DNA of 64,000 nucleotides, taken from positions 1 through 64,000 of IMG/VR virus record IMGVR_UViG_3300028388_005362, one strand, 5' to 3'. This DNA is from a virus. The notes under the pieces were generated by a model. That model did no database searches, was not told the DNA's origin, and worked only from the letters and a program-made list of their open reading frames with translations. The translations under genes were made by a program, and so were the position numbers. Numbering within the stretch: position 1 is the stretch's first letter; every line of letters starts with the position of its first letter. Of the stretch, positions 16,601 to 25,276 are shown one piece after another.

Positions 16601-19600
16601 TACACTGCTCGTGAGACCATGGCTTCTGATAAGGTGACTATCGCTGAGGGAAATAATACACAGGAGAACCGCGAGATTGCACAGGCGTATGTCAACCTGG
16701 TACCTTCAGGCTCTGCACGTACCACACTGGATGGTAGAATGGCTGCCTTAGGCTCAACGACCTACGTTGCCAGTGAAGACCCTGGTAATATCGATGAGGC
16801 TGCTGGAGTGGTATGGGACCCTGAGAATCTGACCATGAAGTTTGAGCTTCGGGTTTATCCTGATGGGGGAGACATCAACAGCCCAACTGTTGAAGTCACT
16901 GATATTGTAGGAACAGCACACAACCTAACATCTAACTTGGCTGACCGAACCGATTATGACTGGTCTGTTCGAGCCAAGAACGAGGTGTTTGAGTCTGCCT
17001 GGGCAAACGCACGCAACTTTACCACGGTATTTGGTCCACCAGATGCTCCGACACTTGTAGATCCTACTGACGGAGCTGGAGGTGTATCCACCAACCCCTT
17101 ACTTCAGTGGGCTGCTTCTGGCGAAGTGGACGGTTTTGTTCTTCAGTTGACATCCAATTTCGTCGGTCAGACTCCTCAATGGACCGGTCTGGTTGTAGAT
17201 GAAAATGAAACTACTCTGTTAGGCAATGCACGGGATTACCAGGTAACCGGATTGAGCTTCAATACTCAGTACGCCTGGAGGATTATGGCAAAGAACTCTT
17301 ACGGGGATTCTGCCTATGCCGTAGGTACCTTCACCACCGGTAGTGTCCCTGCCCCGGATGCACCAACACCTTTGTCTCCAGCCAACGGTTCGGCAGACAT
17401 CGCAGTCAATGCGGCTTTGAACTGGAACTCTGCTCTAAGAGCATCCTATTACAGGGTAAGAATAATCGACCACAATACCGGACAAACAGTAGTGGAGACC
17501 ACTCAACTGCCCGGTACTACATATTCACTGGGAAGTACAACAGGTATCAATTACGATACGACCTATCGCTGGCAGGTGCTGGCAGGTAATGATACAGGGG
17601 AATCCCCATGGTCTTCTACCTGGTACTTCACCACATCGTCCCGTCCGCTTCCGGGACAGACAGTTCTGATTTCTCCTTCCAACAACGCTTCTGCACAAGA
17701 AGTTCAGCCCACTTTCACATGGGCATCTGACGCCAACGCAGAGGATTATACCTTGGAGGTTTCCACAGACAATCTGGACTTCGACGCCAATATAGTCTAC
17801 ACTGTAGATACTGCAGGAACTTCTCATCAGGTATCAACCCAGTTGAACTACCTGACTACATATTATTGGAGGGTCAAAGCCCGTAACTCATCAGGATATG
17901 GGCCTGCCTCTACCATTCGTACCTTTACTGTAAAGGCTATTCCAGTTCCTGGACAGCCTACCCTACTGACACCTGCTCAGTTCTCAACTGACCTTTCAGC
18001 TCTTCCGAACTTCACTTGGGTAGACGAGCCGTTGAGCGATTCTTACATCCTTCAGGTCAAGAAGATCACTGAGAGTTGGGCAACAGCCAAGAGCTTTACC
18101 CCAGGTGCAGCTACCTATACCATTCAGCAAGCCGACGCTCTGGACTTCTCTGAGGAGTACCAATGGAGAGTAGCCGGTGTGAATGCTTCAGGTACGGGAA
18201 CCTATTCCACCATACGTAACTTCACTGTACAGTCCATTCCTGCTCCTGGAACGCCTACACAGCAGGCTCCGTCTGGAAATGGCATTGCCGTCCGTCCTTC
18301 ATTCACCTGGGATACTGTTCAATATGCAGACCAGTACGAGCTTGAGTTGTGGGAAGAAGGTAAAACCAAAGCAACACTCATCCCTGACTGTAACGCTGGA
18401 TGTACAGAGTATGCTTTGCTGTACGACTTGAAGTACGATACGAACTACTACTGGAGAATGCGTGCGGGCAACTCTACCGGTTGGAGTCCTTGGGGGCCTG
18501 ACCAACTCTTCCGCGTGGGTACTCCTCCTGTATTGAGTGCGCCTGTACACGAAACTCCGGTTGATGGATCTACGAATATGCCGAATCAGCCTTCTGTTTC
18601 CTGGGCCCACGCAGAAAGCGTAGACGAATTTGAGGTGGAATTTGCCACAGATGCAGGGTTCACCAATGTATTTGAGTCCGCTACCCTTAATGAGAGTCAG
18701 CGTATCTACCAGATTCAGACTGTTCTTTCTTACTCTACCACCTATTATTGGAGAGTACGTGCCGCCAAATTCTACAACTCAGGAGACTACCGCCATTTGA
18801 GTGCATACTCTAATGGATGGAGCTTCACTGTTGAAGATCCACCGGTGCCTGGCACACCTACCATCAGCTATCCTACCGGAATCGATAGCCCTCGCCAGCC
18901 ATTGGTACAGTGGAATGACACGGTGGATACGGACACATGGGATATTGACATTGCCGATGATGCAGGTTTCTCCAACATCATCTATACAGCTACTGGTCTG
19001 ACTGCCTCCCAGTATCAGATACCAGCCAAACTGGCTTACAATACGACCTACTATATAAGAGTTCGCTCTGTTAACTCATTCGGAACAAGCGTATGGGCAG
19101 AGGAGAGCTTCACAACTATTGAGCTTCTGGCTCCCGGTACCCCAACAATCAACACGCCATCAAACGGTGATGTGGGTGTATCCAGGGATGTGACTGTGAG
19201 CTGGACACTGGCTTCGTCTTCTGATGAATACGAACTCCAGATCTCCACGGACAACGCTTTTACAGCCCCTGTTGTATATGACAATCTGGGTTCTCTGGAT
19301 TATACCTTCAGCAATCTTACCTATCTGGACACCTATTATGTAAGGGTTCGTGGTAAGAACGAAGCCTACCAGGGAAGTTGGTCTGCTGTGGTCGGGTTCA
19401 CTGTGGAAGAGCCACCAACCCCGGGAAAACCAAACTTGTTAGCTCCTGCAGATAACGACGAGAATGTTTCCCGCTCGGTTACTTTCCAATGGAGTCAGGT
19501 GGTCAATACCGATACCTTCCTGGTGGAGATAGCCACAGACGGTTCGATGAGTAACATCGTATACACCCGAAACGTGGGAAGCGATGTACAGCAACTGGCT

Positions 19601-21076
19601 TTGGGAGAAGACCTGGATTACTTGGGTTCTTACTTCTGGAGGGTTACTGCATCGAATGCCTGGAGAGCCACTCAGTCAGATGTTTCTGCCTTTGTAGTAG
19701 AAGACGCTGCAGAGCCTACGATTCCTGTATTGGGTTCTCCAACTCCTGACCAGAACGATGTGAGTACTACGCCTACATTCCAGTGGTCCAATACCTTCAA
19801 CACAGAGAACTACCACTTGCAGGTATCTCAGGACATCACCTTTGCAAATCAGAGTTTGCTGGTGATAGATGAAGCTCTACTGACCCAGAGCGAGTTTACA
19901 GTCAGCGAGGCGCTGGTTTATCTGACCAAGTACTACTGGAGGGTCAAGGCTACCAACGCTTATAAAGAGAGTGCATGGACAACTGCCCAGCCGTTCATTA
20001 CAACCGATGGTCCTACACCTACTCAGGTGATACAGACCTATCCGGAGGATGGTCAGGTCAATGTGCCTAAGAATACTTCCCTGGTATGGAGACCTTCCAG
20101 CAAGGCTACCTATTACGATCTGGAGATCTCTCCGAATGTGGACTTTATTGGAGCTCGCCAGGTTCAGCTGAACTCTGGTACTCAATACGATGTCTCCGAG
20201 ATAGTTGTCAACAATGACAAGTATTTCTGGAGGGTTCGCGGAGTTAATGTAGCTGACCAAACCTACGTAGGTGACTGGTCTACCATCCGCTCCTTCAGGA
20301 TTGAAAGCGAACAGGCAGAACAGGACCCAAGTGGTGCCCGTCCTGCTTCCAGTATTCAGTTCGACCTGGTGGGATGCAACAGCTTTATCTTCGAACATCA
20401 CTACCGTCTGACGGTATATCCGATAACTCAGAAAGCCCTGACCATCACATTCCCTGACGGAAACGTGCTGCGTTATGCCGAGAAAGCAGAAACCTTCCCA
20501 GAGCTTAACAGCGGTACGGGACTACTGGGTGAGCTGTCTCAGCGCATTTTGGGAGACCTCGATGAATTGGGATACAACACAGGTGCTCCGACCAACATCA
20601 TCATGATGGATTCAGATACCATCAAAAACGATGTGGCGCTCTTCCCTGATATGTTCACCGATGCCAACGGTTTTCCGGCTGCTTACAACTACTCCAGTCT
20701 TCCTGACGGTGTCTACCAGATAGACTTCACCTACCAGGTGGCTGCAGTTGTATCGGAAAGTGAAGCCGCTGCTGAAGTCAAATCAGTGGATGGTAAATCT
20801 ACCCAGTTCACCTTCCGCAAGGAGGTGATGAATACTTGCCTGAGTGATGCCTGCATCAACTCCAAGATTGAGAAGATGTACGAGATACGCTGCAAGGACC
20901 CCATGCGCTGCAATGAGCGTGAGGCGATCCGCAGTCTTATCATGGATGCCACACTTTTAAAAGAAGGCGCAGCAATCGACTTCTCTGAAGGCAGGTTCGC
21001 AAATGCAAATGATAAACTCACCGCGCTGAAGCATTTGTGCTCCACCGGTGAGCTGATCTATAAAAAAGGATGCTAA
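13649..21076 (+). CDS. Giant tail fibre/spike: fibronectin-like repeats with deacetylase-like domain
   Basis: A 2475-residue tail protein with about sixteen fibronectin-III-like modules, each beginning with a P-x-L-x-x-P-x-(D/N)-(N/G)-A pattern followed by F-x-W and later Y-x-W-R-V. Module 1 is interrupted (about residues 31-230) by a carbohydrate-binding-like beta domain. Module 5 is interrupted (about residues 620-1050) by a domain like polysaccharide deacetylases (NodB/CE4): VTAAIDD with Asp673-Asp674, His719 and His721, NHG at 745-747, later LNYGFHGGA and VWFCSQQELIEYM. From about residue 2230 a non-repetitive C-terminus has paired cysteines and a helical end, likely the virion attachment part. 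Probable role: host surface-sugar recognition and modification. Confidence 0.82.
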   Translation: MAWSVALNSPANNAVDVDLQPTFTWTKSQSQAGGGAPIFINVYEQPGSPGIPATETVGGVFWTSVPAGTGGNAITNVKDGDGNATTVDVEMRTGWDYGGINSANVTTPSTGPFASDSIAKSFGQDYGGGAFIDLAGLEPNGSYTIYVLAAGAAGSGNIFDIHNEVEAATAGIQNYDAHGVTVPETYQELPNFTTTADGAGDLAIEFNGQFWAMVNAIVIEPASTPDPEPSSVLRVSLSSNLSAPAVEKTLATAETYTLLAGEALAENDGYFWGVSLDGGSTFDTIRSFTTLSNNPLTAPVLTGPADGATEVLRTPTFSWVPTDAATLFDLEVSLNSDFSGTLGVDRWLIENHNTNSYTWVTEFAKEETVYWRVRSTDNIEYNSPWSTSRSFTTRYGVPDAPVLSSPGDGASGVSLSNTFSWTNGGGATEYDIYIDTDSNFSSPAVATALGTTSYTAQVGDMDNSRVYFWKVVARNAYGTAESAVRGFTSAAPNVPNPPGLQSPKNGAVDQYVRPEFDWIASPGATKYNIEIADNPSFTNAITYNDHISTSITINEYLETGTLYYWRVAAGNANGYGSFSSANTFTTQAVQQTNTPVLVSPANNATDQPLQPTFDWDWTAPQAGGGTNYGPLPEASTRNISSIVIDFSSAPSYVNVGLAPLKYNKTGVVTAAIDDSERDAYTSAFQTAQSTFFTDGCGNDIPFSFALAHYIIGYQNKDVHSHPDYSFKYTWAEMAEMAVKGTIPANHGLSDAGDNLALADAYTKWKLSRSQHFPSGLVRGFDQKWYVGTNGADVSAQALANGAYGCDAANYGSQGRTFATGGENLYNSITPETFFAKTYRRFEVQYDDAVNAINAAGATTRPWLNYGFHGGAALSSLINTVASAHGKSGSDKVWFCSQQELIEYMFIREYLRVPHTVNGNQVTITVDQSSVPGDLMFYAATLLVDTDANISNITINGGINTGIKKNSYKITGQDAMINLEWNGNDYTARETMASDKVTIAEGNNTQENREIAQAYVNLVPSGSARTTLDGRMAALGSTTYVASEDPGNIDEAAGVVWDPENLTMKFELRVYPDGGDINSPTVEVTDIVGTAHNLTSNLADRTDYDWSVRAKNEVFESAWANARNFTTVFGPPDAPTLVDPTDGAGGVSTNPLLQWAASGEVDGFVLQLTSNFVGQTPQWTGLVVDENETTLLGNARDYQVTGLSFNTQYAWRIMAKNSYGDSAYAVGTFTTGSVPAPDAPTPLSPANGSADIAVNAALNWNSALRASYYRVRIIDHNTGQTVVETTQLPGTTYSLGSTTGINYDTTYRWQVLAGNDTGESPWSSTWYFTTSSRPLPGQTVLISPSNNASAQEVQPTFTWASDANAEDYTLEVSTDNLDFDANIVYTVDTAGTSHQVSTQLNYLTTYYWRVKARNSSGYGPASTIRTFTVKAIPVPGQPTLLTPAQFSTDLSALPNFTWVDEPLSDSYILQVKKITESWATAKSFTPGAATYTIQQADALDFSEEYQWRVAGVNASGTGTYSTIRNFTVQSIPAPGTPTQQAPSGNGIAVRPSFTWDTVQYADQYELELWEEGKTKATLIPDCNAGCTEYALLYDLKYDTNYYWRMRAGNSTGWSPWGPDQLFRVGTPPVLSAPVHETPVDGSTNMPNQPSVSWAHAESVDEFEVEFATDAGFTNVFESATLNESQRIYQIQTVLSYSTTYYWRVRAAKFYNSGDYRHLSAYSNGWSFTVEDPPVPGTPTISYPTGIDSPRQPLVQWNDTVDTDTWDIDIADDAGFSNIIYTATGLTASQYQIPAKLAYNTTYYIRVRSVNSFGTSVWAEESFTTIELLAPGTPTINTPSNGDVGVSRDVTVSWTLASSSDEYELQISTDNAFTAPVVYDNLGSLDYTFSNLTYLDTYYVRVRGKNEAYQGSWSAVVGFTVEEPPTPGKPNLLAPADNDENVSRSVTFQWSQVVNTDTFLVEIATDGSMSNIVYTRNVGSDVQQLALGEDLDYLGSYFWRVTASNAWRATQSDVSAFVVEDAAEPTIPVLGSPTPDQNDVSTTPTFQWSNTFNTENYHLQVSQDITFANQSLLVIDEALLTQSEFTVSEALVYLTKYYWRVKATNAYKESAWTTAQPFITTDGPTPTQVIQTYPEDGQVNVPKNTSLVWRPSSKATYYDLEISPNVDFIGARQVQLNSGTQYDVSEIVVNNDKYFWRVRGVNVADQTYVGDWSTIRSFRIESEQAEQDPSGARPASSIQFDLVGCNSFIFEHHYRLTVYPITQKALTITFPDGNVLRYAEKAETFPELNSGTGLLGELSQRILGDLDELGYNTGAPTNIIMMDSDTIKNDVALFPDMFTDANGFPAAYNYSSLPDGVYQIDFTYQVAAVVSESEAAAEVKSVDGKSTQFTFRKEVMNTCLSDACINSKIEKMYEIRCKDPMRCNEREAIRSLIMDATLLKEGAAIDFSEGRFANANDKLTALKHLCSTGELIYKKGC

Positions 21077-21934
21077 ATGAAAGAATCACTCGACCCACGG
21101 GACTATACCAACAAACAGGATTTCTTCAAGGTACTGGACGATGAGTTCCAGTCTTTGACCCTGGAGTTGGCGCAAGCCATGCGCTATTCATTGTGCACCC
21201 AGGAAATCTCCCGACAGCTCACTGAGATGAAGCTGTTGGCAATGGAGCAGGGCTATGAACTTCAGCAAGGAGTCAAGGGTCCTCAGACCTACAAGATAAC
21301 CGTGGTGGAATACGACGGTGCAGGGGGGTATTTCTTCCTTAACGGATTTTACCGCAAGCCTGGCAACAAGGTTTTATTTACCATCGTACCTCCAACAGGT
21401 GCACGGGTCAAGAGTGTGAAGATTGGAGAGGAGACCATATTGGGGGTGAGCATGTTTGAATTCTACATGCCTTCCCAAGATGTCACCGTGGAAATTCGCT
21501 ACGAGTCTTTGGATTTGTTCGATGTCAACTACACGGTAGAATGGAGCGATCTTTCTTGTACTGTACAGCTTTACACCTACCAGTTGGGCTGGAGTGATAG
21601 GGTATGTGTAGGACAAGGAGCATTCTTTACTGTCCAGTGGAACGACCAGGTATGTCTGGTGACCGGAAGCGAATACTTCACTCAGTGGAGTGACATCGTT
21701 TGTGTTGTTTCTGCTTCTGCATTCCAGACTCAATGGAGTGACCCTGCATGTGTAGTGACTCCTACAAATGACTACAACATTCGATTCACTGATCCTGAAT
21801 GCGTCGTAGAGGAAAGCAACTATCGTGTGGACTGGACATCACGTGTATGTGAGGCGCAATCAGCAGATTATTCGGTTCGTTGGGAAGACCCTGAGTGCGC
21901 AGTCACAGATACTCAAACCGGGAATATTAACTAA
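21077..21934 (+). CDS. Tail-associated protein with eight W-S-D-x-x-C repeats
   Basis: A 285-residue protein in three parts. Residues 1-70 are helical. Residues about 75-150 form a beta domain whose end, FYMPSQDVTVEIRYE, resembles InlB-B-type or 'bacterial repeat' domains (F-x-MP-x-x-DVTV). Residues about 152-280 are eight short repeats of 17-19 residues with the core (Q/R/D)W-(S/N/T/E)-D-x-x-C-x-V, giving eight regularly spaced cysteines. It starts one base after the giant fibre's stop and is probably co-expressed with it, perhaps as a fibre tip or adaptor. I do not know this repeat as a named family. Confidence 0.7.
   Translation: MKESLDPRDYTNKQDFFKVLDDEFQSLTLELAQAMRYSLCTQEISRQLTEMKLLAMEQGYELQQGVKGPQTYKITVVEYDGAGGYFFLNGFYRKPGNKVLFTIVPPTGARVKSVKIGEETILGVSMFEFYMPSQDVTVEIRYESLDLFDVNYTVEWSDLSCTVQLYTYQLGWSDRVCVGQGAFFTVQWNDQVCLVTGSEYFTQWSDIVCVVSASAFQTQWSDPACVVTPTNDYNIRFTDPECVVEESNYRVDWTSRVCEAQSADYSVRWEDPECAVTDTQTGNIN
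21530..21901 (+). repeat. Eight tandem Trp/Cys peptide repeats
   Basis: Units start at EWSDLSCTV and run through GWSDRVCVG, QWNDQVCLV, QWSDIVCVV, QWSDPACVV, RFTDPECVV, DWTSRVCEA and RWEDPECAV, spaced 51-57 bases apart. The units diverge enough at DNA level that recent slippage is unlikely, while Trp, Asp and Cys are kept. Confidence 0.85.
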
Positions 21935-21948
21935 TAAACAATAATAAA

Positions 21949-22284
21949 ATGGCTTACGTACAGAATGGTAAGTTTCGCTGTAAAACCGCAACGGTGAATT
22001 ACCTCGATGGCAACGGTCAGAATCTGGCTGGCTATCCCAAGACCTACAACTTCTTGGCTTCTTTCACATTCAACTCAGTGACCTACCCGGTCATAACGGA
22101 GAATCAATTGAAGACAATGAGTGACTCTGACTACCAAACCCGTCTGGCTGCCTTTAACGGTTATCTGGAATTCCAGAACACCGGCTTAAATGCGGCTGGT
22201 TCCGTGGAAACTGGTTTTGAACCTCATGGAGTTTCTCCTTCTTGCCCTGTTGGACAGATCATTGAAATCGCAGACCCGGTGTAA
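21949..22284 (+). CDS. Small tail-associated protein
   Basis: A 111-residue protein starting after a short AT-rich gap. Aromatic and Asn/Gly-rich, beta-type composition (TATVNYLDGNGQNLAGYPKTYNF), with two cysteines and no membrane segment. Its stop overlaps the next start (TAATG). The position between the repeat protein and the ring proteins suggests a small tail or fibre-associated component; I recognise no family. Confidence 0.65.
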   Translation: MAYVQNGKFRCKTATVNYLDGNGQNLAGYPKTYNFLASFTFNSVTYPVITENQLKTMSDSDYQTRLAAFNGYLEFQNTGLNAAGSVETGFEPHGVSPSCPVGQIIEIADPV

Positions 22285-22499
22285 TGAAACTGGTCAATAG
22301 CTGGAAGGCTAAGAACAAACAGAGCGACAAGTTCAGCCTCAAGTTGAGGCTGGGCTTGCTCACTGTGATCGACATCTACGGGGATTTTTCCCGCAGGACT
22401 TTCGGCCTGATGGTATTCAACTTTGGAATCAAAACCACCCCCAATGGCAACACAAAATCAAATCGTATACGACATTGCCGAGACCATAGGAGCTGCTGA
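22284..22499 (+). CDS. Small basic protein
   Basis: A 71-residue basic protein whose ATG overlaps the previous stop. The core SLKLRLGLLTVIDIYGDFSRRTFGLMVFNFGIK is amphipathic and looks like folded protein rather than random translation, but the last 18 residues fall within the overlap with the next gene. No function assigned. Confidence 0.5.
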   Translation: MKLVNSWKAKNKQSDKFSLKLRLGLLTVIDIYGDFSRRTFGLMVFNFGIKTTPNGNTKSNRIRHCRDHRSC

Positions 22500-23073
22500 A
22501 GATCCTATCATGCTCGCAAGGCTTGCCTTAAAGGTTCAGTCCTATCGCTCTTTATTGCTTAGAAGAGATGCCGAAAGAACTGGACTTGTGCCCCGTGCCG
22601 CTCTTCAGACCCTTAAATGTGTCGAGATGGAGCGGGTATCTGCATCCGGACTTCCTGGAATGAAAACCGACAAGGTCACCCGCAGCAAGAAAAGACTTCC
22701 CCAGACAGTCAACCTGAAAGGCTCTGATGGAATCCAGGCTGTTAAGACCATTGACGGACGAAGAACTTATGGCAGAATTCAGCCGGCTCAGGTAGCCTAT
22801 GTTGAGTTCTCACGTTACGCTTCCAAGCGTCCCAGTTTCTACTTCAAGGATGGGTATTTGTATATCCACGAGGACTTCCCACAGATGGTAGATCTGGAAG
22901 CCGCCTTTGAAGACCCTACCGAACTTGCCCGATGGAAAGACTGTTCCGGCAAGGCCCAGTACGACCCTGAGCAAGATTATCCTGTACCCGCAGATATGGT
23001 ACAGCGCATCACTCAGAGCATCCTCTCAGAAATAACCCCTTCAGAAGATAAACAAGTAGAAATAAATGACTGA
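22444..23073 (+). CDS. Tail ring/tubular protein, crAss-like
   Basis: A 209-residue protein; I prefer the ATG at 22444 (MATQNQIVYDIAE) over the one at 22423, because related crAss-like ring proteins begin this way. The block SYRSLLLRRDAERTG followed by LQTLKCVEMERVSAS matches the crAss-like family compared in the literature with P22 gp4/T7 gp11-type tail tubular proteins. It would form one of the rings between portal and muzzle. It overlaps the next gene by 8 bases. Confidence 0.7.
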   Translation: MATQNQIVYDIAETIGAAEDPIMLARLALKVQSYRSLLLRRDAERTGLVPRAALQTLKCVEMERVSASGLPGMKTDKVTRSKKRLPQTVNLKGSDGIQAVKTIDGRRTYGRIQPAQVAYVEFSRYASKRPSFYFKDGYLYIHEDFPQMVDLEAAFEDPTELARWKDCSGKAQYDPEQDYPVPADMVQRITQSILSEITPSEDKQVEIND

Positions 23074-23509
23074 TAAGCAGACTCATACCACAGAAGATAT
23101 GTACCGGTTCTTTAAGAAAAAGTATCCGGATTCAGATGTAACCTTTCTTCAGTTCCGATATACTATCGGACAGTTCAACAAGAAGTTGGTCGATGCCTTA
23201 CTGGAAGGTAAGACCATCAACCTGGGTAAAAACCTGGGCAGATTGCGCATCCGCAGGATTGAAAGAAATTTTGAGACTCCTCGGATAAACCATTTTGAAA
23301 CCCAGAAGCTCAAGGCTCAAGGCATCGACAAGACCGTATACTTCACCGACCCATACTACTTTAGGTTTGGATGGGAGAAGAAATATGCCAAGGTCAAGAA
23401 CAAGAGCGTCTACAAATTTAAACCCACCGGCGGACCCAGCGGCAACCGAAAGAAGCTGTCCCGCCTATTAAGAGAAGACGAATTTGCTCAACTAAACTTC
23501 AAACCATGA
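23066..23509 (+). CDS. HU/IHF-like DNA-binding protein (candidate)
   Basis: A 147-residue basic protein. Residues about 30-65 contain the pattern VDALLEGKTINLGKNLGRLRIRRIER, which parallels the HU/IHF stretch 'l.eG..V.l.g.G.f.v..r' between the helical base and the DNA-binding arms. IHF-like proteins are conserved in the structural module of crAss-like phages. An N-terminal helix (YRFFKKKYPDSD) precedes it, and the C-terminus is rich in Lys/Arg. It could compact DNA or act as an architectural transcription factor. The fold assignment is by pattern only. Confidence 0.6.
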   Translation: MTDKQTHTTEDMYRFFKKKYPDSDVTFLQFRYTIGQFNKKLVDALLEGKTINLGKNLGRLRIRRIERNFETPRINHFETQKLKAQGIDKTVYFTDPYYFRFGWEKKYAKVKNKSVYKFKPTGGPSGNRKKLSRLLREDEFAQLNFKP

Positions 23510-24555
23510 ACCTGAAGAAAACCATTGACAAGTACATTGAGGAGTATTCCAACGCATCACACATCGAAGTTGCACGGATGATCCTGGAAGACGACGACAG
23601 CATCTCTAAATCCGTCCGTCATTTACGCAGGCTGGTCTCTCAGCGAAGAGCTGAGCTGGAACCAGACAAACCTGTGATGCAACAAGCCCTCGAAGAAGTG
23701 GCGGATGAGTCCGATACTCCTGCCTGGAGACGTATGGCAGATTGGGCTATCGAGGGACAATCCATCAAAGAGGACCTCAATGTAAATGCGTCCTCACACT
23801 ACACCATTGACTTTTCTCACCTGACCAAACCTATCGTGGTCATCTCTTTGAGTGACACACACTTTGGCGGTTGGGGAATGGACTACGAGCGTCTGAAGAT
23901 AATCACAGACGAACTGCTTAACAATGACAATCTGTATGCTACTCTGGACGGAGACATCATCAACCTGGCTATCAAGCGCAGGGGGATGAGCGAGCTGAAA
24001 GAGGACGTACTGCCCCCGTCCATGCAGGAGGATTTCCTTCTGAGCTGGTTGGATGAAGTACAGCACAAGATTCTTTGGTTCGGTTGGGGTAACCATGACG
24101 CCATGCGATATGAAAATGCTCTGGGCTACGACCCGCTGAGCAAGCAGATCGCACGCGACAGAATGATTCCTTACAACAAAGGCATTGCACATGTTGACCT
24201 GAAGGTGGGACAGGAAACTTACAAGATAGCTGTCTCGCACTTCTTCTTAGGCCGCTCATATCTCAACCCTCTGCACTCTCAGCAGCGTTACATGCGCTTC
24301 CAGGGACTGGACAGGGAGATCTGTATTGCCGGTCATACACATACGCCCGCTCTGGCATCATACTTTGATGGTCCCATGAAGCGATTGGCGATAAACAACG
24401 GTACGTTGTACACCAATTCCAGCTACGCCAAACGATTTTTCTCATTATACACCATGCCTATGTACCCGGCTATTGAGTTGTATCCCAATGAGCACCGGTT
24501 CAACGGATACCTTTCACTGGGTGACTGGTTAAATTCATCCCGACATGCAGCCTAA
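23506..24555 (+). CDS. HTH-fused calcineurin-like metallophosphoesterase
   Basis: A 349-residue protein. Residues about 1-50 look like a small HTH/helical DNA-binding module (IEVARMILEDDDSISKSVRHLRRLV). From residue 110 all metallophosphoesterase motifs are present: D-x-H at 117-119 (SDTHFGG), GD at 149-150, GNHD at 195-198 and GHTHTP at 276-281, so the di-metal site looks intact. Substrates of the family include nucleic-acid ends, cyclic nucleotides and phosphoproteins; which applies here is unknown. It overlaps both neighbours (4 and 11 bases) inside a virion-assembly cluster, an unexpected place for such an enzyme. Confidence 0.85.
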   Translation: MNLKKTIDKYIEEYSNASHIEVARMILEDDDSISKSVRHLRRLVSQRRAELEPDKPVMQQALEEVADESDTPAWRRMADWAIEGQSIKEDLNVNASSHYTIDFSHLTKPIVVISLSDTHFGGWGMDYERLKIITDELLNNDNLYATLDGDIINLAIKRRGMSELKEDVLPPSMQEDFLLSWLDEVQHKILWFGWGNHDAMRYENALGYDPLSKQIARDRMIPYNKGIAHVDLKVGQETYKIAVSHFFLGRSYLNPLHSQQRYMRFQGLDREICIAGHTHTPALASYFDGPMKRLAINNGTLYTNSSYAKRFFSLYTMPMYPAIELYPNEHRFNGYLSLGDWLNSSRHAA

Positions 24556-25276
24556 CATTTCCTCAAAAGCGGTATTGGATAAGGTCTACCGTGACCTTAA
24601 ACCCAAGGACACTACCTGGGAAGTTGACGCCCTGGAGTGGATTGGAGAAGCCATTGAATATATCGGACATCATAGCGGTTTTGTCCCCAAAAGGAAGGTC
24701 CTGAACGTTGATTCGTTCAGGGCCGCCTTGCCTTGTGATTACTATGCGGTAAGACCCAGGGGAGTACGCAAAGACGGTGTTCCTCTGGTATACGGGCCGA
24801 ACGGACATACCTATGAGCCGGATGATATGGCAACCTATATTTCCGCCAAGCAGGTAGTTCTTCCCTCGGATAATTTCACCGTTACCCGTTATGGAAGCGC
24901 ATTGGTCAAGGGTCAATCCACAAGTGATTACTATCAACTCCAGGGGCTCAGCTATCTGGTCACCTCCTTTGAACAGGGAGAGGTGGAGCTGTTGTACTAC
25001 GGCTTCCCCATGGATGAAGACGGATACCCGACCATACCCAATACCATCTACTATAAGGAGGCATTGTTCTGGTATATCCTCGCCAAGATGATCATGGGAG
25101 GTTTCATCCATCCAATGTTCTCCTATGATTACTGCGATGCCAAGTGGAAGCATTATTGCACGGCAGCCGCCAACGACCTCTCGTATCCAACGCCGGATAA
25201 GTTCCAGGCGTTCACCAACGGGTGGGTCCGTATGATACCCAACTATCCTCAAAGGACTTCAAACGATATTGAGTAA
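24545..25276 (+). CDS. Tail ring protein, crAss-like
   Basis: A 243-residue protein. The early block KVYRDLKPKDTTWEVDALEWIGEAIEYIG is characteristic of the second ring-protein type of crAss-like phages, which begins with a short helix and an 'EWIGEA' motif, followed by a beta-rich body (LPCDYYAVRPRGVRKDG, VELLYYGFPMDEDGYPTIP). It directly precedes the muzzle gene, as expected for a tail connector ring, and shares one base with it (TAATG). Confidence 0.7.
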   Translation: MQPNISSKAVLDKVYRDLKPKDTTWEVDALEWIGEAIEYIGHHSGFVPKRKVLNVDSFRAALPCDYYAVRPRGVRKDGVPLVYGPNGHTYEPDDMATYISAKQVVLPSDNFTVTRYGSALVKGQSTSDYYQLQGLSYLVTSFEQGEVELLYYGFPMDEDGYPTIPNTIYYKEALFWYILAKMIMGGFIHPMFSYDYCDAKWKHYCTAAANDLSYPTPDKFQAFTNGWVRMIPNYPQRTSNDIE

